From Ursus arctos (taxonomy: Eukaryota; Chordata; Mammalia; Carnivora; Ursidae), in contig NW_026622786.1 of the NCBI RefSeq assembly GCF_023065955.2, positions 45,494,938-45,558,937 of the forward strand: a stretch of 64,000 nt of DNA, in the 5' to 3' direction. The translations under genes were made by a program, and so were the position numbers. Below are positions 45,871 to 57,224 of the stretch, one piece after another (the first letter of the stretch is position 1; each line of letters opens with the position of its first letter). The notes beneath the pieces were generated by a model. It was not told the origin of the DNA. It was given only the letters and a program-made list of their open reading frames with translations, and made no database searches.

Positions 45871-46618
45871 ATAAGATGAAAATAATATTGTCTATTTTGA
45901 CCTGAAAAGGTAAAAATTTACAAAGGGTAAAATAATGTATATAAATTTGATTTTACATGAGATAAACTTAATTTTAGTGAGATATATTGTTTTTTTTGAA
46001 TGTTATCCAAGTCCTCAGTCTTTTCTTTAAGGCTTTCCATGAGACCCATTCTCTGACATAGCACTGACTGATCTGTTCTCTAAAATGTATCCTTTCTTTG
46101 CAAATTGGTGTTAAAAGCAACCAGTGAGCAAGTTTTCAATAACTGTCCCTTGAAATCAAGGCTATTCAACCTAGAAAAACTCCATCTGGAGAAAAAGACC
46201 ATAGCTAGAACTCACAGATTATAAATTGGCTGTCAGAACTGATATCCTATATATCCACCTTGAAGCCCTGTTCTGTTTGATAGAAAACCACAGGAAGAGC
46301 TATCCACTCTCTTGGTGTCAGATATAAAATATATGCTATCTTAGGAAAAAGAGGCAGCTTTATTTTCACTTATGTGATGAACTGGTTAATTTGTTAACAT
46401 AATATATATTTAAAGGCCTTTTTTAAAAGAGAGATATGGATACAATGTCGCAAAAGGGGCTTTGCTCTTTTTTAGTGGTTTCTGACTTCTCAGTACCCTC
46501 CTTCAAAACTTACGCAGCTCTACCTGTCAGATATTTATTTTTCTAGACTTTGAAAAGTTAAAGAAAAAGGCCAACTGCAGTTTAAGTACACATGGCACAG
46601 GCACTTGTAGAAATCTGT

Positions 46619-46633
46619 GGTTGCTTGGCAACC
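46619..46633. promoter_or_regulatory. X-box-like palindrome (RFX-type motif)
   Basis: GGTTGCTTGGCAACC is close to the RFX-protein consensus of two GTTGCC half sites in inverted order (one mismatch in the left half). Sequence match only; there is no gene nearby to tie it to. Confidence 0.35.
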
Positions 46634-47313
46634 AGAGGGTGCCTATTTGGAGAGCTCAGAGAAGTACACAATGTGACTTCAGGATGGATGAAGGGCAGCA
46701 GCAGGCATTGAGTCAGCTGAAATGATTCAGAACATGGAAACCATATTCAAATAACATACATCTCTGTCTATAATTATTCCCAAATGCTAATGCTATTGCT
46801 GCTCAGCTCCTCTCTGCAGATAGGATAGGAACCAGAGGGCTGCAGATGCAGGAGAGTCTGCAGTTTTGAGTTTGACTTCTATGACTATGCCTCGTGCAGT
46901 CTGAGTTTTGTGGTCACAATACTGAAAAAGCATGTTAACGACCAGAGTAGTTATCACTACTTCCTTGGTCAATTGACGTGTCAGTTAAAGAGATTTGATT
47001 TTTGAGAAGTCTCACCATCCTTAATAAAGATCAGCAATCATTAGAATTAACCACATGCTGATTTAATCAACATATAGCTTTGTTAATTACCAGTTCTTTC
47101 TTCATGTCCATCTGTTTTTAAGATTTTAGTGAACCTGCACCAGATGTTCATGTAAATATAATAAGCTGCTTGCCATGTAAATATAACATTTTCAAGTGTG
47201 CTGTGTAACAGCCTTTCAATTTATGCATACTCTTGTCTGTGTTTCCTCTTTAGTGGCTTAAATACAAAAGTGATAACTTTGTTAAAAGCCCATTAGGCAC
47301 AGTTTCTACTTGA

Positions 47314-47349
47314 GGCTGTGTGTGTGTGTGTGTGTGTGTGTACGTGTGT
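47314..47349 (+). repeat. (GT)n microsatellite
   Basis: About a dozen GT units with one TACGTG interruption. Confidence 0.95.
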
Positions 47350-48359
47350 TTGGTTGCTACTTAGTTATTGCATATAGTGTTAGGTGTTCAGATCCTTAAG
47401 ATGTAGCAAAGCATTCGTCAGGGTGTTCTGGGAATGGCAGCATAAAAGTGAGAATGAACTATGCCATTTTCATTCAATTCAATGGTGTAATAAAATAACT
47501 ACCAAATTTACAGTAAATATGATCCATTCATCTGGCATGGTGAAATTGTAAAGTGATTCATGTATGTAGATGCTTCAGTTTTGTGACTCTTAAGATCATC
47601 CCAGCCTCCAGCCTATCTAGAAAACTCACTTGATAAAGTGGAGGGCAGACAGAAGGCATTTTCATGTTTCTACATAAGAGATTACTAGAATTGATCAAAC
47701 TGAAGGATGATGGACTTGGTCAGTAGAAAGATTGTAAGAATCAAATTAGGACATATTTGGGCTTTTTGAAGAAGAGAGTGCATTTTAAAATACTGCCCTG
47801 TACAATAGGATGAAAAGAGTGTTTCGGTATCTGTTTTATAGCAACGAAAATGTTTGAATCCAGGTGGTTATGGATATAGCAATCAAGAGGAATCTAAATC
47901 ACAATGTGACACTGAAAAGGAAGCCAGTTTAAAGAGGTTCAGATCAAAGGCAAATTGTAAGATGAGCATTCATCTCTAAGACTATTCACATTTTACCTGA
48001 ATTTAAGAGGTTGGTAAATTAAATCCACTAACAAAGTTTAGTGGCAAAGTATTTTTTGGATAACCAAAGAAAACAGACCTGTGGAATTATCTAGAAAGAA
48101 AACCAGCTTGAATAAACTAAAAAAAGAAATTCAGTTCCAAAGGAAAATCAGATGCACTGTGTAAAAAGTGGGAGCTGTCCCTTTGTAACATCGTAGGAGG
48201 GAACAGCACAGATCACACTCATGTTCTTGACAGCATCTCTGAAGCAAACTATAAGTCAGAACGCTCAGCATTGTGCGCCTAGAATGAGAATTTAATTACA
48301 CTGACAGGAAGAGAAGATGAAAACTCTTTAAGAAATGTATGGTTACACAGTTTTCACCA

Positions 48360-49600
48360 TTTTATTAGGCATCCATTTTCTTTTATTTGATTTTAAATGG
48401 GTAATATAGTCACATGGTTCTAAGTATATGTGAAAAGATATGTAGTATAATTCACCCATCATAATGCTCTTTTTGTCCCATGTGCACAGTTCCCAACTGC
48501 TCCTTCCACATCACCATTGTTCTTAGTTTCCTAAGTATCTTTCCATAGCTTTGTTGTGTATGCAACAAACTGATTTGAATGAATATTTCTTATGCCCCCA
48601 CCAAAGGTGACCACACTCGAATTCCTGGACCCTGTGAGTATATTACCTCACACAGCTAGGCCAAGGAGACTTTGAAAATAGAATTAAGATAGGGAGAGTA
48701 TCCTGGATTATTCTGGTGTGATTACATGGGCCCTCAGAAACAGAGAAGAAGGCAGAAAAGCTATCAAAGCGATGTAACCAGGGAAGAAGAGGTGGCATAC
48801 GTTCAAAGCACGACAGGAACTTGACCTGCCATTGCTGACTTTGATTGTGGAGGAAGTGGGCCATAAGCCTAGGAAGCCAGTGGCTTCTAGGATCCGGGAA
48901 TGGCCCTCAGATGATCGTCAGTGAAGAAATAGTCTTATAAATGTGAGCAATTGAATCCGATCAACAACCTGAATGAGCAAGAAAACAGACTCCTCTTCAG
49001 AGCCTCCACAGAGAAACAGAGCCTGTCGACCTTAATTTTAGCCTAGTGAGACCCGTGTCAGATTTGAGATGGGCAAAGTAATAAATTTGTGTGGTGTTAA
49101 CCTGTTAAATTTGTGTCAATATTTTGTGGCAAAAATAGAAGACAAATGCATCCCTGTTTCTTGCACAAACATAACATACTATAAATATTGATCTGGACCT
49201 GGCTTTTTTCACTTAAAAATGTATCTTGGGGGTCTTCTCATGTCAGCATACAGAAGCATCATCCTTCTATATTTTTTCCTCTTATTTAACAGCTTCATAG
49301 GATTTCATTTTTTTGTAGCTATCTTACTTTCTTTTAACTAGCCATGTATTAACGAATATTCATTTGGCTTCCAAACCTTTGCTTTATAGATAATGCTGCA
49401 GTAAAGAACACAATATGTGTGTAAGGTATCTATGAAGTAAATTTCCAGTGGTAGAATTACTGAGTCAGAAAGTACATAGATTTGTAATTTTGATATATAT
49501 CTAAATATTATGCTCCATAGAGGTTGTGCCAATTTGAACTTTTACCAATCATGTATGAAAATGGTAGTTATCAAATTTAGATAATTTTGTCAATAAAGAA
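48360..49600 (-). mobile_element. Old LINE-1 3' part (L1M-class), split by an MLT1 LTR
   Basis: 48360-48584 resembles an antisense L1M 3'UTR (GTAATATAGTCACATGGTTC). 49146-49600 resembles antisense ORF2 3' sequence (CACTTAAAAATGTATCTTGG, TTTATAGATAATGCTGCAGT, GTGGTAGAATTACTGAGTCA). The LTR between them separates the pieces. Confidence 0.65.
48585..49145 (+). mobile_element. MLT1-type MaLR LTR, sense
   Basis: Contains GAATTCCTGGACCCTGTGAG, GAGTATCCTGGATTATTCTG, AGAGCCTCCACAGAGAAACA, ACCTTAATTTTAGCCTAGTG and AATAAATTTGTGTGGTGTTA in the order of MLT1 LTRs. Solo, non-coding. Confidence 0.78.
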
Positions 49601-49887
49601 AATAAATAGTGGACTCCTACACCTCAAATATGAATTTCTCACAATGAGTGAAGTTACACCAATTTTTTCCAGGTTTGGGGGATAAATTATATACTCATCT
49701 TAATTATTGTTACAGTCTCTACCTTCCCTACCATTTTCTTCACTTCTCCCCTCTATTTTTTCTTGTAGTTTTTAGAAGATCACCCCTGATTTTGGTAGTC
49801 CTTATGGTTACTTCATAATGTACGTATTAAATGTCTCCCAGTTTCCTGGAAAGTGTTAAGTTGCAGTGTTTTGTTAGGTTTTATTTC

Positions 49888-49923
49888 TTTTTTTAAAAAT
49901 AATTTTATTCACTTATTTATTTG

Positions 49924-49958
<35 letters not shown>

Positions 49959-50108
49959 GCACAAGCAAGGGGAGTGGCAGAGGGAGAGGGAGAGGCAGAC
50001 TCCCCATTGAGCAGGGAGACCAACTCGAGCTCAATCCCAGGACCCCAGGAGCATGCACAAACTGAGCTGAAGGCAGATGTTTGACCAAATGAACCATCAA
50101 GGTGCCCC
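49888..50108 (-). mobile_element. Can-SINE with GA-expanded body
   Basis: Minus-strand SINE with a long GA run (49929-49953) and a head ending CCATCAAGGTGCCCC. The target duplication TTGTTAGGTTTTATTTC at 49871-49887 is repeated with one change at 50109-50125. Confidence 0.94.
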
Positions 50109-50189
50109 TTGTTAGGTTCTATTTCATTCGTGATCTCCTTATTGGTTTTATAACATTTTCAGAAGAAAGGGAAAGATATTAATTGTCAA

Positions 50190-50420
50190 TTGTGGTGGGC
50201 AACTTCTGAGATGGTCCTTAATCCTCCCTGTCTCCTAGTAGTCATATGTCCTTCTGTAATGCCTTCCTCTTCAGTGTGGGCTAGACTTACTTTATTCTAA
50301 TAAAGAGAGTGACGGCTTGTCAGAAATGATGGGTTGTCACTTCCAAGATTATGTTATAAAATATTATGGTTCTGTCTTGAGGTTTCTCTGTCTCTCTGTC
50401 TCTGTCTTTCTCTTTTCCTC

Positions 50421-50466
<46 letters not shown>

Positions 50467-50790
50467 CTCACTCTTGGGAAGCCAGCTCCCTTCTTGTGAA
50501 GTAGCACTGTGAAGAGCCACATAGCAGTAGGTGTGGAAGTGGATCTTCGAGGCCTTGCCAATAGCAGTGTGAATGAGCTTGGAAGGAGATCCTTCCCCAG
50601 TCAAGCCTTGACATAGAACGCAGCCCTGGCTGAGTATTTGATTACAGCTTCACAAGAGACTCTGAGTCAGAGCCAACCAGCAGCACTGTAACTAAATTGC
50701 TGACCCACAACAACTGCAAGATGATAAATGTTCTTTGATTTAAGCTGCTAAATTTTAGGGTAATTTGTTATATAGCAATAGATACTATCA
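50190..50790 (+). mobile_element. MLT1-type MaLR LTR, sense, with TC microsatellite
   Basis: GTGACGGCTTGTCAGAAATG, GTCACTTCCAAGATTATGTT, GGGAAGCCAGCTCCCTTCTT, CCCAGTCAAGCCTTGACATA and TAAGCTGCTAAATTTTAGGG followed by GTAATTTGTTATATAGCAAT follow the MLT1 order. A (TC)n run of about 35 bp at 50428-50462 lies where this LTR class is naturally TC-rich. Confidence 0.8.
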
Positions 50791-50804
50791 ATCAATGCAT
50801 TCCA

Positions 50805-51605
50805 TATAGCCAACACCCAATTTACCATGACAGCGACCAAGAATAAATTCTAGTGTGGCTTGGAACTAAAAATGAAGTGGGAAACATGCAAACTATTAAA
50901 AAGAAGCTACAGTAACATGATTTAGAGACTAAAGTTGTAGCATGATTTATAAGTTACTCAAACTGCAGTGAAAACCCTTTTTAACTATAGAAATCTTGTA
51001 TTCCTTTTTATAAGAAACATTGTGTCACTGAATTTGTTAATACCAAATCCAATTTAGGAAAATGAATGGAAGGGAGAATGATAGGCTCTCAAATGCATTA
51101 TTTTTCTCTTCTCGTTTTGTACTTGAGGACTTTCTTTGTTTATGACAACTCAAGTGAATGGATATAGACAAAAGAGTCATTTTTTTCAGTATTTATGACC
51201 AGAAAAATCCCAAGAGCATTTTTAAGATATGATGTAAACACCCCAAATTAATTATGGCATATGAAGTTTCTATTCTCTGAATTGAGATCATAGCTTAGAA
51301 AGAGGAAGCATTACAATTCATCTTCTAAACTTTAATTCCTGAGCAAATGACATAAGAACAATTCAGAATTTAAAACAATGTCTACCGCTAGGAATAAGCA
51401 AAGGCCTGATGGAAACCAAATCAGATGAACAGCTTTGTTAAGTTTTTAAATATCTTATTGGCTGCATTATAATATTATGTCTCCATAATCATAACCAAGG
51501 TGGGACTAGCTTTCTGTGGGCAACCCAAAAATATTTCTTACCAATATCTCCATCCCTTATTAGCTACTCGAAAGCAAAGATCATGTATTTTTTTTTAAGA
51601 TCATG
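50805..51605. other. No gene seen
   Basis: About 800 bp of AT-rich sequence, nothing recognised. Confidence 0.5.
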
Positions 51606-51609
51606 TATT

Positions 51610-51800
51610 TTTTTAATGAAGTGTTTTACTTTGGAATAACTTCCTATTTACAGAATAATTATGAAGATAGCACAGAATTCCCATATACCCCTATTAGTTT
51701 ACTTATTATTAAAATCTAACATTAGTATGGTACACTTGTAACAATTGATGAACAAATCTTGATACTAGATTATTAACTAAAGCTGTCACAGATATGACTG
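51610..51800 (-). mobile_element. Old LINE-1 3'UTR fragment (L1M-class)
   Basis: CAGAATTCCCATATACCCCT and AACATTAGTATGGTACACTT followed by TGATGAACAAATCTTGATAC resemble the reversed 3' region of old LINE-1. Confidence 0.55.
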
Positions 51801-51809
51801 TTTCGCTCA

Positions 51810-52695
51810 TTTTTGATGGCTTTGACAGATTTGAGGAGTGTGTGTATGAATAAATGGAAATGGAGTATTTTCCAATTTACATTCTTAGACCACTGAGACC
51901 TAGGTTACTGAGGGCCAGTGTGGAAAGAAAGCAGCCTCAAAGTTGGTATTAGCTGATTGTTACTCTTGAGGGACTTTAGCAATGAAGCAGATAGGGCACC
52001 ATACAGAGCCCAGTGAGAGATTTGGAATGGAGAGTAGGAAAATGAATTTAAATAGATCATCTTCAGGTTTTCAGTGTCCAAACTGTATGTCTACCTCTAG
52101 AATGTTGATGGCAGTCTATCAAGTATGTGAAGCACTTTATCCCTATTGAGTTCAACTCTAGACAAATTTCAGATGGCTTTCCCTTTCAATTTGATTACTT
52201 TCTTTAAAAACTTTTTCATTTATTCCTGACAATCATTCTCTAAACAATTAGATACCTTAATTATTAAAAAAACAATAAGCACATGAATAATGGTTTAAAA
52301 AAAAAAAAAAAGAATAATAAGAAAAGTAAAAATAACAATGAGAGAGTCCCTTAAGAGATTAGGGTTAAGAAACAAGAAAGCCTTTAATACAATAGTATAA
52401 GGAAGGTCATTCTGGTTTATTTTTCACAAGTTTATTACAAAACTGGTAGAATATATATTACCACAAGTAGATTTTTACTGGAAAAGTAGCTTAATAAACT
52501 CTGCCAACTAGCTTGGGGGTAGAGCAGCATAACAGAGAGATCGGGGATGGCTGGTGATGGGCTTTGCTTTCAGTGAGAAGAAAGAGGTTTATTTTATGGA
52601 AGCAAGTGAAAGGGAAACAGTAAGGTCCCTGGAACTTGTAGTCTTCTTTTATCATCTTTGGGAAAAAGGGACAGAGCACTAAAAATTGAAACACT
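51810..52695. other. No gene seen
   Basis: About 890 bp with two short poly(A) runs. The frame at 52491-52694 lacks a domain. Confidence 0.45.
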
Positions 52696-52699
52696 TCAC

Positions 52700-53440
52700 T
52701 GACCTCCTCTGTTTTTACTCACACTACTTCTGATGCCAGATGAGAGGTTTTCTTTTTCCTCTTGACACCAAATACATGTGTCTTTTCCAACACCACTTCT
52801 CCAACTCTCTGACACCAACTGGGTGTCAAATGAGTCCATTCAATTCTGATAATATCTACCTGGAGTCAGCATTAGCTTCCAATTCTTAGAGAGCTCAGTG
52901 CTAGAAGAGTGCCCCACTTCAGGTGCCATTACAAGTCGTGGGCCCTCACTACATCTAACTGATGGGTTCGAGACTGGGGCTTCCACAGCCTCCACTCAGG
53001 TTCTATAATTCACCAGAGTGACTTACAGAACTCAGAAAAACATGTTACTTACATTTTCTGGTTTATTTTAAAGGATACAACTCGGGGAAAGCCAAATGAA
53101 AGAGATACCTAGGTTCTATGTGAGGGGGAATGCCAGTACACAGAGCTTTCATGCCCCTTATGGGAGAGCCAGCCTCTCAGCACCTCGCTGGGTGCATCTT
53201 TCAGCTGCACCTTACCAACCTGGAGGTTGGGGGACAGGGATGAAAGCTCCAGCTTCTAATCAAGGCTTGTTCTTTCTGGTGACCAGGCTCCCTCCTAATT
53301 CTATCTAGGGGCCCTGCAAAGAGTCACCTGATCCAAACACAAAAGAATAAAAGATAGTCCTATTACATTTCTCACTGTGAAATTCTAAGAGCATTTGGAA
53401 CTATGTGCCAAGAACCAGGGATAAAGACCAAATATCTTCC
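52700..53440 (-). mobile_element. Old LTR-like repeat, antisense, family uncertain
   Basis: AATTCACCAGAGTGACTTAC, TGGTTTATTTTAAAGGATAC, ACAACTCGGGGAAAGCCAAA, ATCTAGGGGCCCTGCAAAGA and CCAAGAACCAGGGATAAAGA recall in order an old eutherian LTR read in reverse, perhaps ERVL-class. It has no viral coding sequence. The plus frame at 53096-53308 lies inside it. Confidence 0.5.
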
Positions 53441-53479
53441 TCTGATACATGAATGGCATTAGGCAATTTTAACTGAATC

Positions 53480-56320
53480 GTTTAGAATAATACCAAAAGT
53501 CTATCTCTGTCTTGTTTTTGTATTTAGAATCTTATGTTTTTTTGATGTTTCTCTCCTTTTAGAAAGGTTTGCATCATTAATTCTTATCTAAGCTCTTAGA
53601 GCATATATTTTTTTGACAAATTGATTGATTCAATTCCATTTCATTGCCGTTGAGCTGGCCGAAATGAAAAAATAATCCAGTAGGCACATGGGTGTTTGTT
53701 TCTGATTATGTTCATAGTAAATACAGAGATTCGCCTTTGTTTTTTATTTCCAAAGTTTATGCTTTGAGAAAGGAGTGTTGTAGGTGAGATTTGCCCTTCT
53801 ATAGAGCTAGGAAGCAATCCTAAATTAGTAAAAACCCTGTGTGTCTTGACTGAGCATGACAAGCTCACATGGGTCATGTAGGCACCTGTTTATGTGGTGA
53901 GAAAACACAGAAAGTTTAAATCAATCCTGAACAGGATTATTCATTTAAAATTCATTTTATCATATTGGAGTCCTTGAGAAGAAATTACTTCTTTAACCTT
54001 ACTAACCAGTTATGAGGACGTAATTTGCTGTGCCAAGATCTACAGCCTCTTCCCAGATGTTTGAAAATTTATGAATAAGCACAGTAAGGAAACCTGCACA
54101 AATCAGTGAACAAGTTAGGCAGATTTCAACATCCTGGAAAAGAACTTGGAAGTATATGAGTTGACATTATGCTGAGAGATCACTTTAAAATGATGAGAAT
54201 CACGAATTTTACTTGGTGCTAGATATGTTAAAGCAGACCGTGTCCTGTGTAAGCAAGTTTCAATATCAGAACACCCATGTGTGATGTATCCAACACGAGC
54301 TAAGTTAGGATTTGTTGGGTAGTTCTGGAGGACTTACAAGTTTTTCTGGAGCGTCCATCTTAATGAGCCTATGAACTCCAGGAACTCTGGAGGCCACAGA
54401 ACTCGGTGACACACTTACTCTTCAGGGGCTGGTATGAGAATGCCATTACCCAATTTAAGTGGAGGGGTACCTTATGTCCCTACTGATCTGTGTCTTCATT
54501 GCCATTTGGCAACTCTGCCTTTGTTTATGCATTTTAAGGTTTATTTAATCTTAAGAAATCAGCAGTAGAAAATCCCAATAGGTATAGTTGACATTTATAC
54601 TCTTTGCCAGTTATAAAGCCTCCTGACTGTGACGCTCAGTTTGTAAATTCATGTTGGAGGATAAAACTAGAATACTGGAGACCAGGGATCAAAAAATGGT
54701 GACTAAAGATTTTATCTATTGGAGTGTTTAATATATATTTTTTTAATACTTTTTCAAAGGTCATGCTATCTTCTATTACTAACAGTGTCCACTGTTCTGA
54801 ATCCTAAATTTCATTTTCTGTCTGACACCTGAAGTTATTTGAGTTTGCTACTCCTTCATTATGCAAATGGAAATCACAACTTGTATGCGATGTTTATAAT
54901 AATCATCAATTAAAACAGTAAATATACAGCCTTTAGGGTCTCTTTACCCTGACATAGCACAATTATTTTGGGGACACATCTTCACTTAGTAGTTTATTAT
55001 ATAAAGACATGTCCTTAGAAGGTCTAACAGATGCCCAAGGAGGTGAAATGTGGGTTCTCTGTCTTATACTTTTCCCCCTTGGCTTCTTTTACTTTGTTTT
55101 ATCTTCATTTTTCAGTGGACATGAAGTTTATTTATTTGGGCTGGAGGAAGATGTATGAAAGCTGAATTCAAATTAGCATTCCAAATTTTCTTTTGTAATT
55201 CCTAGCCTTCACCACCTCATTTACCAGTATGTACTAGAGTACAGACTGGGTGTGCTAAATTAAAAAAAAAATTTAAAAAGATCATATCACTCACTGTTAT
55301 TTAACCATTAATGCCCAACTTACATCAACAAGATGATGAATGTGTGATATTTTCAATTGTATATTTATTTGTGCTCTTAGTGAAGTAAGAGAGACGGAGG
55401 TCAGCTTCAATCATAGCCATTTTAGTAATGGTAAATTATCTGGAATTGAAAAATTAAATACTAATCATAGATAATATAGGATTTTATCTGCAGCAGCCTT
55501 TGATTATCTATATATAGCTGTATCTTAACATTATCTAGCAATCTGGGCTTGCATTTTATTAACATTTATTCTGAATAAATTCTTTCCTCAAATATGAATT
55601 TGTTGAGCACCAGCAAAGGTTCTATTTTTTGCTGTCACATTGAGATGAAACCTACTGTGATGAATTATTAGGACAATGAAAATTAAGTAAGAGTGAAGGC
55701 TGTAATTTGAGAAGGAAATAAATCTGCAACTTGCAGAAAGAATAGTAGCTTGGAAGATTTATTCTCTCTTTTGAAGTTGCCTGTCACAATATGGTAACAC
55801 TAGGCATCAGGATTTGAAAGATGGTTTCAAAATCTCCTCATTGACAACATTTCTCAGTGGCCAACTTTTCAAGTGTCACTGTGGGGGGCCTTTGTGCCTG
55901 TCTTTTATCCTTGCCATGATTTGAAGGAGCCATTCATAGTAATTACTAACCGGGCAGGTAGGAATAGCCTGCTTTGCAAACTATACGACTATGTAGTTAA
56001 GTAAGAACAGTGAAATAAACACTAGGTGCGCACACACTGTCATAAGCTGCTGTGGGCGTTTGGAGCAATGAGAGACAATGATGGGAAGACATTCCAGGAT
56101 TCCCATAATGGGGGGCTTAGTGCACTATTCCTGACACATCTAATCTTATAAAGTTAACTGTCTACAGTTTATGCTCATATTTCACATTGGGCCTAAGATA
56201 GTAGTTCCCAGTAAAATTGAAAATTTCAAAGTACAATGAAATGAGCACAGATACATGCATGTTTTAGTCAATGTTTCTGTATTTTTGCATTTCTGATATA
56301 CACCATGTAGTTACGGAATT
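53480..56320. other. Largest repeat-poor block; no gene seen
   Basis: About 2.8 kb free of any repeat I can name. No frame above 80 codons; the one at 53641-53877 (minus) has no domain. Together with 45880-48355 this is the likeliest place for conserved regulatory DNA, if the window holds any. Confidence 0.5.
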
Positions 56321-56335
56321 TCTGCCACATGTTTT

Positions 56336-56534
56336 TTTTTTTTTTAAAGATTTTATTTATTTATTTGACAGAGATAGAGACAGCCAGCGAGAGAGGGAAC
56401 ACAAGCAGAGGGAGTGGGAGAGGAAGAAGCAGGCTCCTAGCAGAGGAGCCTCATGTGGGTCTCGATCCCATAATGCCAGGATCACGCCCTGAGCCGAAGG
56501 CAGACGCTTAACTGCTGTGCCACCCAGGCGCCCC
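56336..56534 (-). mobile_element. Can-SINE, young bear-type
   Basis: Minus-strand SINE with head ending CACCCAGGCGCCCC. The target duplication TCTGCCACATGTTTT at 56321-56335 is TCTGCCACGTGTTTT at 56535-56549, differing at one CpG. Confidence 0.96.
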
Positions 56535-56619
56535 TCTGCCACGTGTTTTACTCTGTGGGAAATATAAAGCAGTACGTGACTAAGACAGCCTCGATATAAA
56601 TGGAAAACACCAACACTTC

Positions 56620-56805
56620 TGGAGTACCTATTAAATGCTCGATAATGTCCTAACAATTATTCGTAACCATGTATTATTATCCCTATTTTATGTATGAGAA
56701 AATGTAGGCCTTGAGAACTTACATACTAGGACAAAAGTCAGGCAGCAGTGAATGGTATTTTCATAATTTGAACCCAAGCTTGTCTAACTAATTTTTATTT
56801 TAATG
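56620..56805 (-). repeat. MIR fragment, antisense
   Basis: TATTATTATCCCTATTTTAT, GTATGAGAAAATGTAGGCCT and TAATTTGAACCCAAGCTTGT follow the reversed MIR order. Confidence 0.65.
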
Positions 56806-56869
56806 CCATACGTCTTTCTGCCATCCAAGCAAATCAATGTCTCTTTTGAGAACTTATGAGCATCAGAAT

Positions 56870-56960
56870 GCCTAAGCTTAAATGCTCGCTTTTTCACATG
56901 GACAAGTTCCTAAGCCTTTCTGCCTCTAATTTTTCATGTGTTATAGGCCATTGTTAGTAC
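56870..56960 (+). repeat. MIR fragment, sense, short
   Basis: CTCGCTTTTTCACATGGACA and AGTTCCTAAGCCTTTCTGCC resemble the sense MIR core. Confidence 0.45.
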
Positions 56961-57022
56961 AGACAGTCCATCCAGTGTAACAGAGGGGGTGCAGAAGGTA
57001 AGATTAAAGGTGAGGCTATTTG

Positions 57023-57209
57023 CTGGGGGCACCTGGGTGGCTCACTCAGCTAAGTGTCTGACTTCGGGTTGGGTCATGATCTCGGGGTCCTGGGATCGAG
57101 CCCCAAATTGGGGTCCTCGCTCAGCGGAGAATCTGCTTGTCCCTCTGCCCCTCCCCCCACTTGTACTCTCTCTCTCTCAAATAAATAAATAAAATCTTGA
57201 AAAAAAAAA
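57023..57209 (+). mobile_element. Can-SINE, older type, sense
   Basis: Head GGGGGCACCTGGGTGGCTCA and tail AAATAAATAAATAAAATCTT. The target duplication TGAGGCTATTT is exact at 57011-57021 and 57212-57222. Confidence 0.95.
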
Positions 57210-57224
57210 GATGAGGCTATTTTG

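Larger units (their letters stand above)
45880..48355. other. Longest repeat-poor block in the centre; no gene seen
   Basis: About 2.5 kb with only a short GT run. It has several TAATTA/ATTA-rich stretches (around 47040-47110 and 48290) and an X-box-like site at 46619-46633. No open frame above about 60 codons was seen. Confidence 0.5.

Noticed and set aside
16108..53440. MaLR and other LTRs considered as parts of a provirus
   Set aside because: All are solitary LTR-like segments of different age and orientation. No viral coding region lies between any pair.
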